Shown here one piece after another: positions 33,328 to 41,885 of a stretch of 50,297 nt of DNA. The DNA is from an uncultured Eudoraea sp. (GTDB lineage Bacteria; Bacteroidota; Bacteroidia; Flavobacteriales; Flavobacteriaceae), in the NCBI RefSeq assembly GCF_947260015.1, contig NZ_CAMYOM010000031.1, positions 9,916 to 60,212 on the forward strand, in the 5' to 3' direction. The notes below the pieces were generated by a model. That model was given only the letters and a program-made list of their open reading frames with translations, did not search any database and was not told the DNA's origin. A program made the position numbers and the translations under genes. The first letter of the stretch is position 1. The number at the start of each line of letters is the position of its first letter.

Positions 33328-34779
33328 CTACTTTACACGGACTTTATTGTCATTCAATCGCAACTTTAACCATTTACTTAGTTTTTGAGTATCCTCTTTA
33401 ATATCTTTCTGCTTTGCATCTTTTTTCCAGACTACTTCGAAAATTGGTATTGTATCAATCTTTGTAAAATCAGTTGTTATTCTATAAGCAAACCCTAGGC
33501 TGTCGAGATTCTCAAAATTGGTTTTAGCTTCGGCACTGATCTGTTCAAACGGAATTTGTTTTGTGGTAAGTTTACTCATTTTAGCTAATTCAGTTTCCAG
33601 AAAGTCTATTCGCTCATCTTTATTTAACAATTCGGCCTTCTTAGATTCATATAATTCATTTATATAATTAAATTTTATTTCAGAATCGTCTCTTCCCCCT
33701 TGAACAACCTTTAATTCAGTATCTTTTAGTCTGGAAAATGTGTTTTTTTGTACATTCCAACTGGCGATAACATTATCAGGTATAAGTTCATCTCCCATAC
33801 AAACTAATTCAATATAAGAACCACTTTTCCTGTTATAGTTAATCTCAGTAAGATTATCCAAATATCTTCCCCTATCCTTAAACCTATATACTTCAATAGT
33901 CTGCTTAATTAAATCCTGAGCCTGTCTCATATATCGGGATTCCTGCCAAACATTGTAAAAGGTAATTATAGCGGGAATCATAACCAAGAGGGCAATTAAA
34001 GTAGCAATCCTGGCAAAAAGTCGTCTCTTCTTCGAATTTATATATTTGACCATTGGAAAACGGAGGAGCTTAAGAACAATCACAGTGGCAACGGCAATAA
34101 AAATGGTGTTGATAATAAAAAGGTACATAGCCCCGGTTGCATATTCCCAATTGCCAATTGCGAGTCCAAAACCTACCGTACATAAAGGCGGCATTAATGC
34201 CGTTGCAATAGCCACCCCAAAAATTACAGTGGCCACAGTTCCTTTTTTTGCCCTCGCTATTACCAAAGCGAAACCACCAAAAAATGCGATTAGTACATCT
34301 CTGATATCCGGTTCCGTTCTAGCCAATAGCTCAGAGGATTCATCTCTTAACGGAAAAAATTCAAAAAATAAATATGCCGTAAGTATACTAAAGCCGACCA
34401 TAACAGCAAAATTCTTCAAAGAACGTCTTAGCGTATCAATGTCATTTATTGCAATAGACATGCCCACACCTAAAATTGGACCCATCAGGGGAGAAATAAG
34501 CATGGCCCCAATTACAACAGCCGTAGAATTTGCATTTAAACCAATTGAAGCTATGAATATTGAACATATTAGTATCCAAACCGTATGCCCTTTAAAAGAT
34601 ATGTCGGCAATTATAGCTTGTTTTGTAGCTTCCTGATCAGTATCCTTACGTATGTTTAAAAGGCCCGAAAGAAATTTTTTGGTGCTTCCTAAAAATCCCT
34701 GAAAATCTTTTTTAGCTTGGTCACCGCTGAGCTTCTCATCAGCATCGGATAATGGGTTTTCATTAAAATCTTCATTCAT
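33328..34779 (-). CDS. DUF389 (TIGR00341-type) membrane protein
   Basis: This 483-residue protein has an N-terminal membrane half (about residues 65-275, six or so helices) with the DUF389 hallmark 'STAVVIGAMLISPLMGPILGVG' and 'IARAKKGTVATVIFGVAIATALMPPLCTVGFGLA' in outline. The C-terminal 200 residues are soluble and partly coiled coil ('ELYESKKAELLNKDERIDFLETELAKM'). Function is unknown. It starts two bases after the manC stop on the same strand, so manC, DUF389 and the SprT-like gene form a compact run. Confidence 0.88.
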   Translation of the reverse strand: MNEDFNENPLSDADEKLSGDQAKKDFQGFLGSTKKFLSGLLNIRKDTDQEATKQAIIADISFKGHTVWILICSIFIASIGLNANSTAVVIGAMLISPLMGPILGVGMSIAINDIDTLRRSLKNFAVMVGFSILTAYLFFEFFPLRDESSELLARTEPDIRDVLIAFFGGFALVIARAKKGTVATVIFGVAIATALMPPLCTVGFGLAIGNWEYATGAMYLFIINTIFIAVATVIVLKLLRFPMVKYINSKKRRLFARIATLIALLVMIPAIITFYNVWQESRYMRQAQDLIKQTIEVYRFKDRGRYLDNLTEINYNRKSGSYIELVCMGDELIPDNVIASWNVQKNTFSRLKDTELKVVQGGRDDSEIKFNYINELYESKKAELLNKDERIDFLETELAKMSKLTTKQIPFEQISAEAKTNFENLDSLGFAYRITTDFTKIDTIPIFEVVWKKDAKQKDIKEDTQKLSKWLKLRLNDNKVRVK

Positions 34780-34781
34780 AA

Positions 34782-35879
34782 TTAAATGTATTGGTCTCCA
34801 AATCGCTTTTTAACTTCTGCCAAAACACTTTTAATAGATTGTTCTTTGGATTTGGGGTAAATCATCAGTACTTCTTCTTTGTCAACAATTATATAATCCT
34901 TTAATCCATCAATAACAGCAATTTTATCTTTTGGCAATCGAATCATATTTCCCGAAGCATCCTCACTTAAGACTTTGCCGTTAACAATAGCATTGTCATC
35001 TTCATCTTTCTCAAGTTTGTGATATAACGAGCCCCAGGTACCCAGGTCATTCCAATCAAAAGTAGCGGGAAGAACAAATATTGCCCTGGCTTTTTCAAGG
35101 ATGGCATAATCTATTGAGATATTATCCGCTTTTGAATAATTTTTATCGATGAATTCTTTTTCCCCCCCGGTATTAAATATATCAAAACCGGAATTGAACA
35201 ACTCATATTGCTCCGATTGAAATTCCTTGAACGCTTTTAAAATGGTTTTGATGCTCCAGATAAAAATGCCGGCATTCCAAAGAAAATTTCCTTGTTCTAA
35301 AAATCCCTTTGCTGTTTCATAATCCGGTTTCTCTCTAAATTGATTGACTGCAAACAAGCCTGAACTTGTTTTTTGTGATGCTATTTGTTCAAATTCGATA
35401 TAACCAAATCCGGTATTAGGGAAAGTAGGCTTTATTCCAAGGGTGCATATTACTTCTTCCGCTTCACATTTATCAAAACAACTCTTAACATTGAGTTCAA
35501 ATGCCTTTTCATCTTCTATCCAATGGTCACTGGGAGCCACAATCATTAATCCCTCGGGATTCATTTTTTTTATTTTCAAAGCCGCATATAAAATACAGGG
35601 AGCGGTATTTCGCATTACAGGTTCCAAAATCACCTGATTTGAGCTTATCATAGGAAGCTGTCTCAAAACAAGGTCATTGTACCTTTCATTAGTAAGAATT
35701 AGAATGTTTTCTTCAGGTATAAAATTGTTGAGACGACTAAAGGTTTTTTGTAAAAGTGTAGCACCGGCACCCAACATATCATGGAATTGCTTTGGGAATG
35801 CAGATGTACTAACCGGCCAAAACCTGGAACCCACTCCCCCAGCCATTAAAACCGCATAATAGTTTTTGTTTTTTTTCAT
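34782..35879 (-). CDS. manC: Mannose-1-phosphate guanylyltransferase
   Basis: This 365-residue enzyme makes GDP-mannose from GTP and mannose-1-phosphate for surface polysaccharides and protein glycosylation. The pyrophosphorylase motif is 'AGGVGSRFWPVSTSAFPKQFHDML'. 'MIVAPSDHWIEDE', 'NTGFGYIEFEQ', 'FREKPDYETAKGFLEQGNFLWNAGIFIW' in outline and 'FDWNDLGTWGSL' are diagnostic. No C-terminal phosphomannose isomerase domain is present, so it is the single-function form. It follows the SprT-like gene by three bases and precedes DUF389 by two. Confidence 0.94.
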   Translation of the reverse strand: MKKNKNYYAVLMAGGVGSRFWPVSTSAFPKQFHDMLGAGATLLQKTFSRLNNFIPEENILILTNERYNDLVLRQLPMISSNQVILEPVMRNTAPCILYAALKIKKMNPEGLMIVAPSDHWIEDEKAFELNVKSCFDKCEAEEVICTLGIKPTFPNTGFGYIEFEQIASQKTSSGLFAVNQFREKPDYETAKGFLEQGNFLWNAGIFIWSIKTILKAFKEFQSEQYELFNSGFDIFNTGGEKEFIDKNYSKADNISIDYAILEKARAIFVLPATFDWNDLGTWGSLYHKLEKDEDDNAIVNGKVLSEDASGNMIRLPKDKIAVIDGLKDYIIVDKEEVLMIYPKSKEQSIKSVLAEVKKRFGDQYI

Positions 35880-35882
35880 TTA

Positions 35883-36485
35883 TTATTCATTTATTACTAC
35901 CTCAACTTCCGCATGGGGTTGAAACAGGAATATCCTTCCCGATGAGATTTCAATACACTCGTATCTTTTTACTTTTCTTCGCCCCTTCTTAAATAACTTT
36001 CCATTATATAACTTAAAAATACTTCCTGAAGGTAATTCAAAAACTTGAATTTTATCAGTAGGAATATCATAAGCTTTTAGAGCCATAGACAAATCAGAAT
36101 CTGTAGTGCTACTGGCTTTAGGGTTTCTAAAATGTTTTGCAAGGATTGGTAAAAGAGAAGTTGGAAATATTTCCGGTCTAATAAATGGAAGCATTAGGTA
36201 CTGAAAAGTCCGCTTCCATTCCATACCATGAGGTTTTATTCTCCTTCCAAATTTTTCAAAAGCTACCAAATGTCCAATTTCGTGAATAAGCGTTATTAAA
36301 AAACGATATTTATTTGGCGTGGCATTAACGGTAATTTGATGCGAACCATTAGGCATTAAACGATAATCTCCATGTCGGGTTACCCTCTGCTTCACTATTT
36401 TTAGGTTTACACTATTTGCCTTTATGAGTTCAAGGCAAGGTGTGACTGCATTCTCAGGAAGGTATTTTAACAATGTTTCGTTCAT
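35883..36485 (-). CDS. SprT-like zinc metallopeptidase-fold protein
   Basis: The ATG at 36485 gives 'MNETLLKYLPENAV', which fits the family; the longer frame to 36542 adds 19 unlikely residues. The 200-residue protein has the zincin motif 'LIHEIGHLVAF' (His68, Glu69, His72) with a third candidate ligand His86 in 'IKPHGMEWKRTFQYLM'. The C-terminal part is a zinc-ribbon-like region in relatives, but here it reads 'KLYNGKLFKKGRRKVKRYECIEISSGRIFLF' with a single Cys, so the ribbon is not a metal site. The cellular role is unknown; DNA-protein crosslink repair is the role of eukaryotic SPRTN relatives. First gene of the manC run. Confidence 0.85.
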   Translation of the reverse strand: MNETLLKYLPENAVTPCLELIKANSVNLKIVKQRVTRHGDYRLMPNGSHQITVNATPNKYRFLITLIHEIGHLVAFEKFGRRIKPHGMEWKRTFQYLMLPFIRPEIFPTSLLPILAKHFRNPKASSTTDSDLSMALKAYDIPTDKIQVFELPSGSIFKLYNGKLFKKGRRKVKRYECIEISSGRIFLFQPHAEVEVVINE

Positions 36486-36591
36486 TGAAGTAAAAATAGT
36501 TTTTATTGTTTTTAGCCTTGCAATAAAGACCCTTTTTTCCATAGAAAAAGGGACAAAATAAATTTAAAAGAACGAAAAAAAAAAAATTAAA

Positions 36592-37272
36592 TCAAGGAGT
36601 AGTGCTACTTACCTGTAATAGCTTCCCGTTGTAATAGCGCTGACCATTTAATGCAAAATCCATTATATAATGGGCCATATCCTCTGCAGTTATAGGTGCT
36701 TCATAACCGGGAAAAGCCTCTTCTAACATTTCCGTCTGGACTGCTCCAATTGCCAACACATTGAACGAAGGGCCCGTTTCTTTATATTCTTCAGCCCATA
36801 TTTCGGTTAGTGTAATAACCGCGCCTTTACTTGAACTATAGGCCGAAAGCCCCGGGAATTTGAGGCTACCTTGTACACCTCCCATAGAACTAATGGTTAC
36901 CACATGCCCCCCAATGGTCATTTTTGGAATAAGCAGTCTGGTAAGTTCTGCAACACCGAATACATTTACCTTATATATTTCTTCAAATTCATTCCTGCTT
37001 GTTTGGAGAAAAGGTTTGTTCAATAATTGTCCGGCATTATTAATTAGAATATCTACTGTTTTCCAATTGTCATTTAGGAAATGTTCAACCTTCTCCAAAT
37101 CTTTATCATCGCAAATATCAAAAGGAAATGCAGTAATATTAGCTTCATTTAATTCCTTAATTGGTTTGTCATTTCTGGAAAGCGCCAAAACCTTATGTCC
37201 ACTTTGGGCAAAAAGACGGGCCAGTTCGTATCCAATACCCCTGCTACACCCTGTAATTATAACATTAGCCAT
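36592..37272 (-). CDS. Classical SDR-family oxidoreductase
   Basis: This 226-residue SDR has 'VIITGCSRGIGYELARLFA' (5-22), 'VDILINNAGQLL', the catalytic serine in 'TISSMGGVQG' and the canonical YxxxK pair in 'LSAYSSSKGAVITLTEIWAEE'. Unlike the SDR at 13342, the catalytic residues are intact. Substrate unknown. The start lies right after the stop of the M28 peptidase gene (adjacent, no gap), so the two are probably co-transcribed. An A-rich stretch before the SprT gene contains no recognisable terminator. Confidence 0.9.
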   Translation of the reverse strand: MANVIITGCSRGIGYELARLFAQSGHKVLALSRNDKPIKELNEANITAFPFDICDDKDLEKVEHFLNDNWKTVDILINNAGQLLNKPFLQTSRNEFEEIYKVNVFGVAELTRLLIPKMTIGGHVVTISSMGGVQGSLKFPGLSAYSSSKGAVITLTEIWAEEYKETGPSFNVLAIGAVQTEMLEEAFPGYEAPITAEDMAHYIMDFALNGQRYYNGKLLQVSSTTP

Positions 37273-38322
37273 TTAATAATATTTTATTTCTTTTTCGGGG
37301 GAATTTGAAAATCCTTCCAATACAGGAATCATATTATTTATTACCTGAGTCATATGTTCAAAATCCATTCTGTCCACCTCATCACCTACTTTGTGGTAGA
37401 AATTAAAATTAGTGAAATCGAAAGTACAATAGGTCTGTGAAGGAATATTAAACTCATTGTGAAAAGGAAAGTTATCCGATCTTTGAAAAAGGCCAAACTC
37501 TTTGGCCGTGGGTAAGAAGCCAACCAAATTTTTATTCGCATATTTATTAGTTTGCTCTGCCAGATTGGATTTATCATAACCTGTGAGATACACCATATAG
37601 TCCTTATCCACCATAGGAACACCTGTCATCTCAAAATTAAGCATCAGATAAAGATTAAGGTCTTCTTCCTTTAATTTTTTGGCCAGATGATTGGATCCTA
37701 TTAAACCTTTTTCTTCGGCACTAAAGAGTGCGAAGATGAGACTTCTTTTATTACTTTTAAAAGTTCCAAAATACCTTGCCAGTTCCAGTACTGTGGTTGT
37801 CCCGGAAGCATTGTCATTCGCGCCATTAGCAATGGCATCTCCATTTTCTGCTGTTAGTACACCGATATGATCATAGTGCGCTCCAATAATGATATATTCA
37901 TTTCGGAGTTTCTTATCGGTTCCTTTCAGAACACCAACAATATTGTAAGCCGGCTTTTGAAAATTGGTTAATGTATCCTTAAAAGTCCTGAAATACGGCT
38001 TTATTCCATTTTGGACAAAGATGTTTTCTATAAATTCTGCAGCTTTTTCTATCCCTTCACTTCCAGAATCCCTGCCTTTTAAGTCGTCTGATGCCAAAAA
38101 GTTCATTATTCCGAGAACTCTGGTGCTATCTGAAAATTTACTATTTCCTGTTTTCTTTACCGTAGTAGTTTCGGTTTCCTTAGCATTGTTCTCCACTAAA
38201 GTACCGCCCAAATTTCCTTTAAGCCCGTCAGGGCCGGAAGGGGGATTATTAGATTGGGCTTTTTTTAACGAACCACAAGCCGTTAAAAAAAATAGTACTA
38301 GAAGTAAAATTATATGCTTCAT
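37273..38322 (-). CDS. M28-family zinc aminopeptidase lipoprotein
   Basis: Start at ATG 38322 gives a clean lipoprotein signal 'MKHIILLLVLFFLTAC'; the frame from 38397 is longer but implausible. The 349-residue protein has a low-complexity linker after the cysteine and then an M28 domain with its zinc ligands: 'IIGAHYDHIG', 'NGANDNASGTTTVLELAR', 'FSAEEKGLIGS', 'LMLNFEMTG' and a late histidine in 'NFYHKVGDEVDRMD'. M28 enzymes release N-terminal amino acids from peptides. It is probably attached to the periplasmic or outer face of the outer membrane. Confidence 0.9.
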   Translation of the reverse strand: MKHIILLLVLFFLTACGSLKKAQSNNPPSGPDGLKGNLGGTLVENNAKETETTTVKKTGNSKFSDSTRVLGIMNFLASDDLKGRDSGSEGIEKAAEFIENIFVQNGIKPYFRTFKDTLTNFQKPAYNIVGVLKGTDKKLRNEYIIIGAHYDHIGVLTAENGDAIANGANDNASGTTTVLELARYFGTFKSNKRSLIFALFSAEEKGLIGSNHLAKKLKEEDLNLYLMLNFEMTGVPMVDKDYMVYLTGYDKSNLAEQTNKYANKNLVGFLPTAKEFGLFQRSDNFPFHNEFNIPSQTYCTFDFTNFNFYHKVGDEVDRMDFEHMTQVINNMIPVLEGFSNSPEKEIKYY

Positions 38323-38415
38323 TTGTATTCTAAATAATAGAAGGTACCCTAAGTACTCCGGATACCTTATTTTATGTATTAAAAGACTGTACTTCAAGAA
38401 ATAGATTTTAATTTA

Positions 38416-40071
38416 TCAAGCTAACATAGTAACCGGATTCTCCAGAAAGTCTCTTAGGGTCTGCAAAAACTGAGCCCCTGTAGCACCATCTACTGTTCTA
38501 TGATCACAGGCCAGGCTAATCTTCATTGTATTTCCAACAACTATTTGTCCGCTTTTTACAACTGGCTTTTCAACGATAGTGCCCACTGAGAGAATGGCAG
38601 AATTAGGCTGATTTATTATTGATGTAAATTCAAGAATACCAAACATCCCCAGGTTAGAAACCGTAAAAGTGCTTCCTTCCATTTCGGCAGGAGTTAATTT
38701 TTTAACTCTGGCTCTACCTGCCAAATCTTTAACCGAAGTACCAATCTGCGTTAGGCTCATCTGATCAGTGAATTTTAATACGGGTACTACCAAACCGTCA
38801 TCTACCGCAACAGCTACACCAACGTGAATATGCTGATTATATCTGGTAGTATCCCCATTCCACGAGGTATTCACCTGGGGATGTTTTTTAAGTGCCATAG
38901 CACAGGCCTTGACCACCATATCATTAAATGAAACTTTGGTGTCTGGAAGACTATTGATCTTTACTCTTGAAGCCATGGCATTATCCATATCAACCTCAAT
39001 CATCAAATAATAATGAGGCGCCGTAAATTTAGATTCACTCAAACGTTTGGCTATTACCTTACGCATTTGAGAGTTTTTCACCTCTTCAAAATGTTCTTCC
39101 CCAATTGTAAGGACTTGCGGAGCAGTTACCTGGCTCTCTGGAGCTGTTTTGGTTTCAGTGACCGCAGCAGGAGCAATAATCTTCTCAGACGGTACGAAAT
39201 TTTCCACATCTCGCTTAACAATCCTACCATGATCTCCGCTACCCTTAACAGTCATTAGATCTATTCCCTTTTCCGTAGCAATTTTTCTTGCTAATGGAGA
39301 AACAAATACCCGTTGTCCAGAATTTATTGGTTTTACCTCTAGATTATCTTGATTTGTTGCTTCCTGAGGAGCTTTTTTCTCCGTCTCCGCAGTCGAAGCT
39401 GTTACGGTTTTTGAAGAAGGTTTGGACTGCAATACTGCCTCAACATTAGTCCCGGCCGGACCAATTACAGCCAATACTTCGTCAACAGCTGCCGTTTCGC
39501 CCTCCTTTATCCCTATATAAAGAAGTTGTCCTGAGTAGAAGGATTCAAATTCCATCGTTGCCTTATCAGTTTCAATCTCAGCCAGTATATCGCCCTCTTC
39601 CACTTCATCTCCTACTTTTTTTAACCAGGCAGCAACAGTACCTTCTTCCATAGTATCACTTAGGCGCGGCATTTTAATAATCTCGACGCCTTCAGGTATT
39701 TCACTTGAAATATTATTTTCCGCGATTACCGTAGATTCTTCTGTTTTCTCTGGAGTATTTGTGTCTTCCGTAGTTTCAACTTTATTATTTAATGTTCCCT
39801 GGTTACCGTTTAACAAGGACGAAATATCTTCTCCTTCGTCACCAATTATGGCCAATAATGTATCAACCGGTGCACCATCTCCCTCAGCAATGCCAATATG
39901 CAGCAAGGTGCCTTCGTGAAATGATTCAAATTCCATGGTAGCCTTATCTGTTTCTATCTCAGCTAAGATATCTCCCTCTTCAATCTTATCACCAACATTT
40001 TTTAACCATTTTGCAACGGTACCTTCTTCCATGGTATCGCTTAATCTGGGCATATTTACTACTTCTGCCAT
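38416..40071 (-). CDS. pdhC: Pyruvate dehydrogenase complex E2 (dihydrolipoamide acetyltransferase)
   Basis: E2 carries the acetyl group on lipoyl lysines and transfers it to CoA. The 551-residue protein has two near-identical lipoyl domains (about 1-80 and 128-208) with modified lysines Lys43 and Lys169 in 'ETDKATMEFES', Glu/Thr-rich linkers, a peripheral-subunit-binding domain (about 255-295, 'PLARKIATEKGIDL'), and a C-terminal catalytic domain ending in 'ACDHRTVDGATGAQFL' (His524, Asp528). It starts four bases after the pdhA stop. The E1 beta gene is not adjacent, as is usual in flavobacteria. Confidence 0.95.
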   Translation of the reverse strand: MAEVVNMPRLSDTMEEGTVAKWLKNVGDKIEEGDILAEIETDKATMEFESFHEGTLLHIGIAEGDGAPVDTLLAIIGDEGEDISSLLNGNQGTLNNKVETTEDTNTPEKTEESTVIAENNISSEIPEGVEIIKMPRLSDTMEEGTVAAWLKKVGDEVEEGDILAEIETDKATMEFESFYSGQLLYIGIKEGETAAVDEVLAVIGPAGTNVEAVLQSKPSSKTVTASTAETEKKAPQEATNQDNLEVKPINSGQRVFVSPLARKIATEKGIDLMTVKGSGDHGRIVKRDVENFVPSEKIIAPAAVTETKTAPESQVTAPQVLTIGEEHFEEVKNSQMRKVIAKRLSESKFTAPHYYLMIEVDMDNAMASRVKINSLPDTKVSFNDMVVKACAMALKKHPQVNTSWNGDTTRYNQHIHVGVAVAVDDGLVVPVLKFTDQMSLTQIGTSVKDLAGRARVKKLTPAEMEGSTFTVSNLGMFGILEFTSIINQPNSAILSVGTIVEKPVVKSGQIVVGNTMKISLACDHRTVDGATGAQFLQTLRDFLENPVTMLA

Positions 40072-40075
40072 TTAC

Positions 40076-41074
40076 TTATAATTTGTGTTTTACAAAGGGA
40101 TAGTCTTCTTGTTCATAAACCATATCATAAAGCTGTTCTACTGGAGGATATTCAGACTCTTCCGCAAATTTCTCACATTCTTTCACAAGATTTTTCACAC
40201 TATCATTAATTGCTTTAATTTCCTCTTCAGTGGCGTATTTTTTCTCCTTAATAACATCAAGAATCTGAGAAATAGGATCTATTTTCTTGTATTCTTCTAC
40301 CTCATCTTTAGTCCTGTAGTGTTGAGCATCAGACATTGAATGTCCTCTATATCGATATGTTTTCATTTCCAGGAAGGTAGGTCCACCACCGCTTCTTGCT
40401 CTTTCTATTGCCTTACTCATTTCCTCCGCAACTGTTAATGGATCCATTCCATCAACGGGAGCACAAGGCATTTCATATCCCAGACCGAGTTTCCAAATAT
40501 CTGTGGTATAAGCAGTTCTTGCTACGGAAGTTCCCATCGCATAACCATTATTTTCGCAAATGAAAACGACCGGTAATTGCCATAGCATGGCCAAATTAAA
40601 GGTCTCGTGCAGAGAGCCTTGTCTTACCGCGCCATCACCCATATAGCAAAGAGTTACTGAATCTCTTTTAAAATATTTGTCGGCAAAAGCCAATCCGGCA
40701 CCCAAAGGTATTTGCCCTCCAACAATACCATGACCCCCATAAAACCGATATTCTTTTGAAAAAATATGCATGGAACCACCCATTCCCTTAGAAGTACCTG
40801 TTACTTTACCAAATAATTCAGCCATAACCCTTCTTGGGTCTACACCCATTCCTATGGGTTGAACATGGTTCCTATAGGCTGTAATCATCCTATCTTTTTT
40901 AAGGTCCATTGCATGTAAGGCGCCTGCTAAAACAGCTTCCTGACCATTATAAAGGTGCAAAAATCCGCGAACTTTTTGTTGAATATATAAGGCAGCCAGT
41001 TTATCTTCAAACTTTCTCCAGAACAACATTTCCTCGTACCATTTTAGGTATACCTCTTTGGTAACTTTCTTCAT
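40076..41074 (-). CDS. pdhA: Pyruvate dehydrogenase E1 component, alpha subunit
   Basis: The ATG at 41074 is used (a TTG just before it is ignored), giving 332 residues. The family phrases 'RGFLHLYNGQEAVLAGA', 'SKGMGGSMHIFSKEYRFYGGHGIVGGQIPLGAG' in outline, and the ThDP motif 'GDGAVRQGSLHETFNLAMLWQLPVVFICENN' in outline are diagnostic of PDH E1 alpha. The phosphorylation-loop-like 'YRGHSMSDAQHYRTKDEV' follows. It works with E1 beta (elsewhere), E2 (next gene) and E3. It is the first gene of the pdhA-pdhC pair; a 190-base gap with promoter room separates it from cdd. Confidence 0.95.
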   Translation of the reverse strand: MKKVTKEVYLKWYEEMLFWRKFEDKLAALYIQQKVRGFLHLYNGQEAVLAGALHAMDLKKDRMITAYRNHVQPIGMGVDPRRVMAELFGKVTGTSKGMGGSMHIFSKEYRFYGGHGIVGGQIPLGAGLAFADKYFKRDSVTLCYMGDGAVRQGSLHETFNLAMLWQLPVVFICENNGYAMGTSVARTAYTTDIWKLGLGYEMPCAPVDGMDPLTVAEEMSKAIERARSGGGPTFLEMKTYRYRGHSMSDAQHYRTKDEVEEYKKIDPISQILDVIKEKKYATEEEIKAINDSVKNLVKECEKFAEESEYPPVEQLYDMVYEQEDYPFVKHKL

Positions 41075-41264
41075 CAATTAATTTTATTTATTGTGTACTT
41101 GTTTTTTGCTGAAAAATTCAGATGTGAATAGTTCAGGAATATCAAGGAAAAACAAAAATACACATTAAATCAATAGTGAAAAAAAAATGATTAAAAAGGT
41201 ATAAATCCAATATAAAAAATGAATTTATGCCTAAATCTAAATTCTTAAAGAGGATTAAAAAAGA

Positions 41265-41750
41265 TTATTTTAAGTAGGAACTTCCAAATGCCAAAGGCAG
41301 GATATCTTCTAAGGCTCCACATTTAAATATTTTACCTGAAACCCCCATCATTAAAATAGAAATTGGTGAATTTTGTTTTTGTTCATATTCAGCAATGGCC
41401 TGCCTGCAATTTCCGCAAGGCGCTGCAGGTCTGTCTACTTTATGGGTTTTAGATGATGCACTAATGGCAATTGTTTTTATTCCAACTTTGGGATATTTTG
41501 CACCTGCCTGGAAAAGTGCTACCCGCTCTGCACATAATCCTGAAGGATAAGAGGCATTTTCCTGATTATTACCAATCACGATTTCTTCATTAGCTAAAAG
41601 GACTGCTGCCCCGACCATGAATTGCGAATATGGAGCATAGGCATTTTCTCTGGATTCCACCGCAATTTGCATGAGTGCTTTTTCGCTTTCGGAAAGCTCA
41701 TCCAAACTATCAAAAACCAATAAATCAAAGGAAATCCTGCGTTTTTCCAT
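41265..41750 (-). CDS. cdd: Cytidine deaminase
   Basis: This 161-residue zinc enzyme deaminates cytidine or deoxycytidine for pyrimidine salvage. The active site is complete: 'YPSGLCAERVALF' with zinc ligand Cys73 and catalytic Glu75, and 'PCGNCRQAI' with zinc ligands Cys112 and Cys115. 'YAPYSQFMVGAAVLL' is the substrate-binding opening. It is the small tetrameric type, with about 20 extra N-terminal residues. Cdd beside porV and pdhA is a conserved flavobacterial arrangement. A terminator separates it from porV. Confidence 0.95.
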   Translation of the reverse strand: MEKRRISFDLLVFDSLDELSESEKALMQIAVESRENAYAPYSQFMVGAAVLLANEEIVIGNNQENASYPSGLCAERVALFQAGAKYPKVGIKTIAISASSKTHKVDRPAAPCGNCRQAIAEYEQKQNSPISILMMGVSGKIFKCGALEDILPLAFGSSYLK

Positions 41751-41840
41751 AAAATGAGATTAATGTCCAGGCTAACCGGAGTTAAAACTAAATGTACTTT
41801 ATTTTAGATAGTTGTGCAAAACTGCTACTTACCTAAATAA

Positions 41841-41868
41841 AAAAAACCTGTCCGAGGACAGGTTTTTT
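41841..41868 (-). terminator. Terminator between porV and cdd
   Basis: AAAAAACCTGTC pairs perfectly with GACAGGTTTTTT around a CGAG loop. Read on the minus strand it follows the porV stop by 17 bases and ends in a run of T. T runs occur on both sides, so it could act in both directions, but only porV needs it. Confidence 0.9.
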
Positions 41869-41885
41869 TAAATTTATAATCATGT

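Noticed and set aside
34046-34636. A 196-codon plus-strand frame opposite the DUF389 gene
   Set aside because: Its composition (Ala/Ile/Thr/Lys-rich) mirrors the transmembrane codons of DUF389 on the other strand; no family resemblance.
39500-40071. Long internal DNA similarity within pdhC as a repeat element
   Set aside because: It is explained by the two lipoyl domains of E2, a normal feature of the protein.
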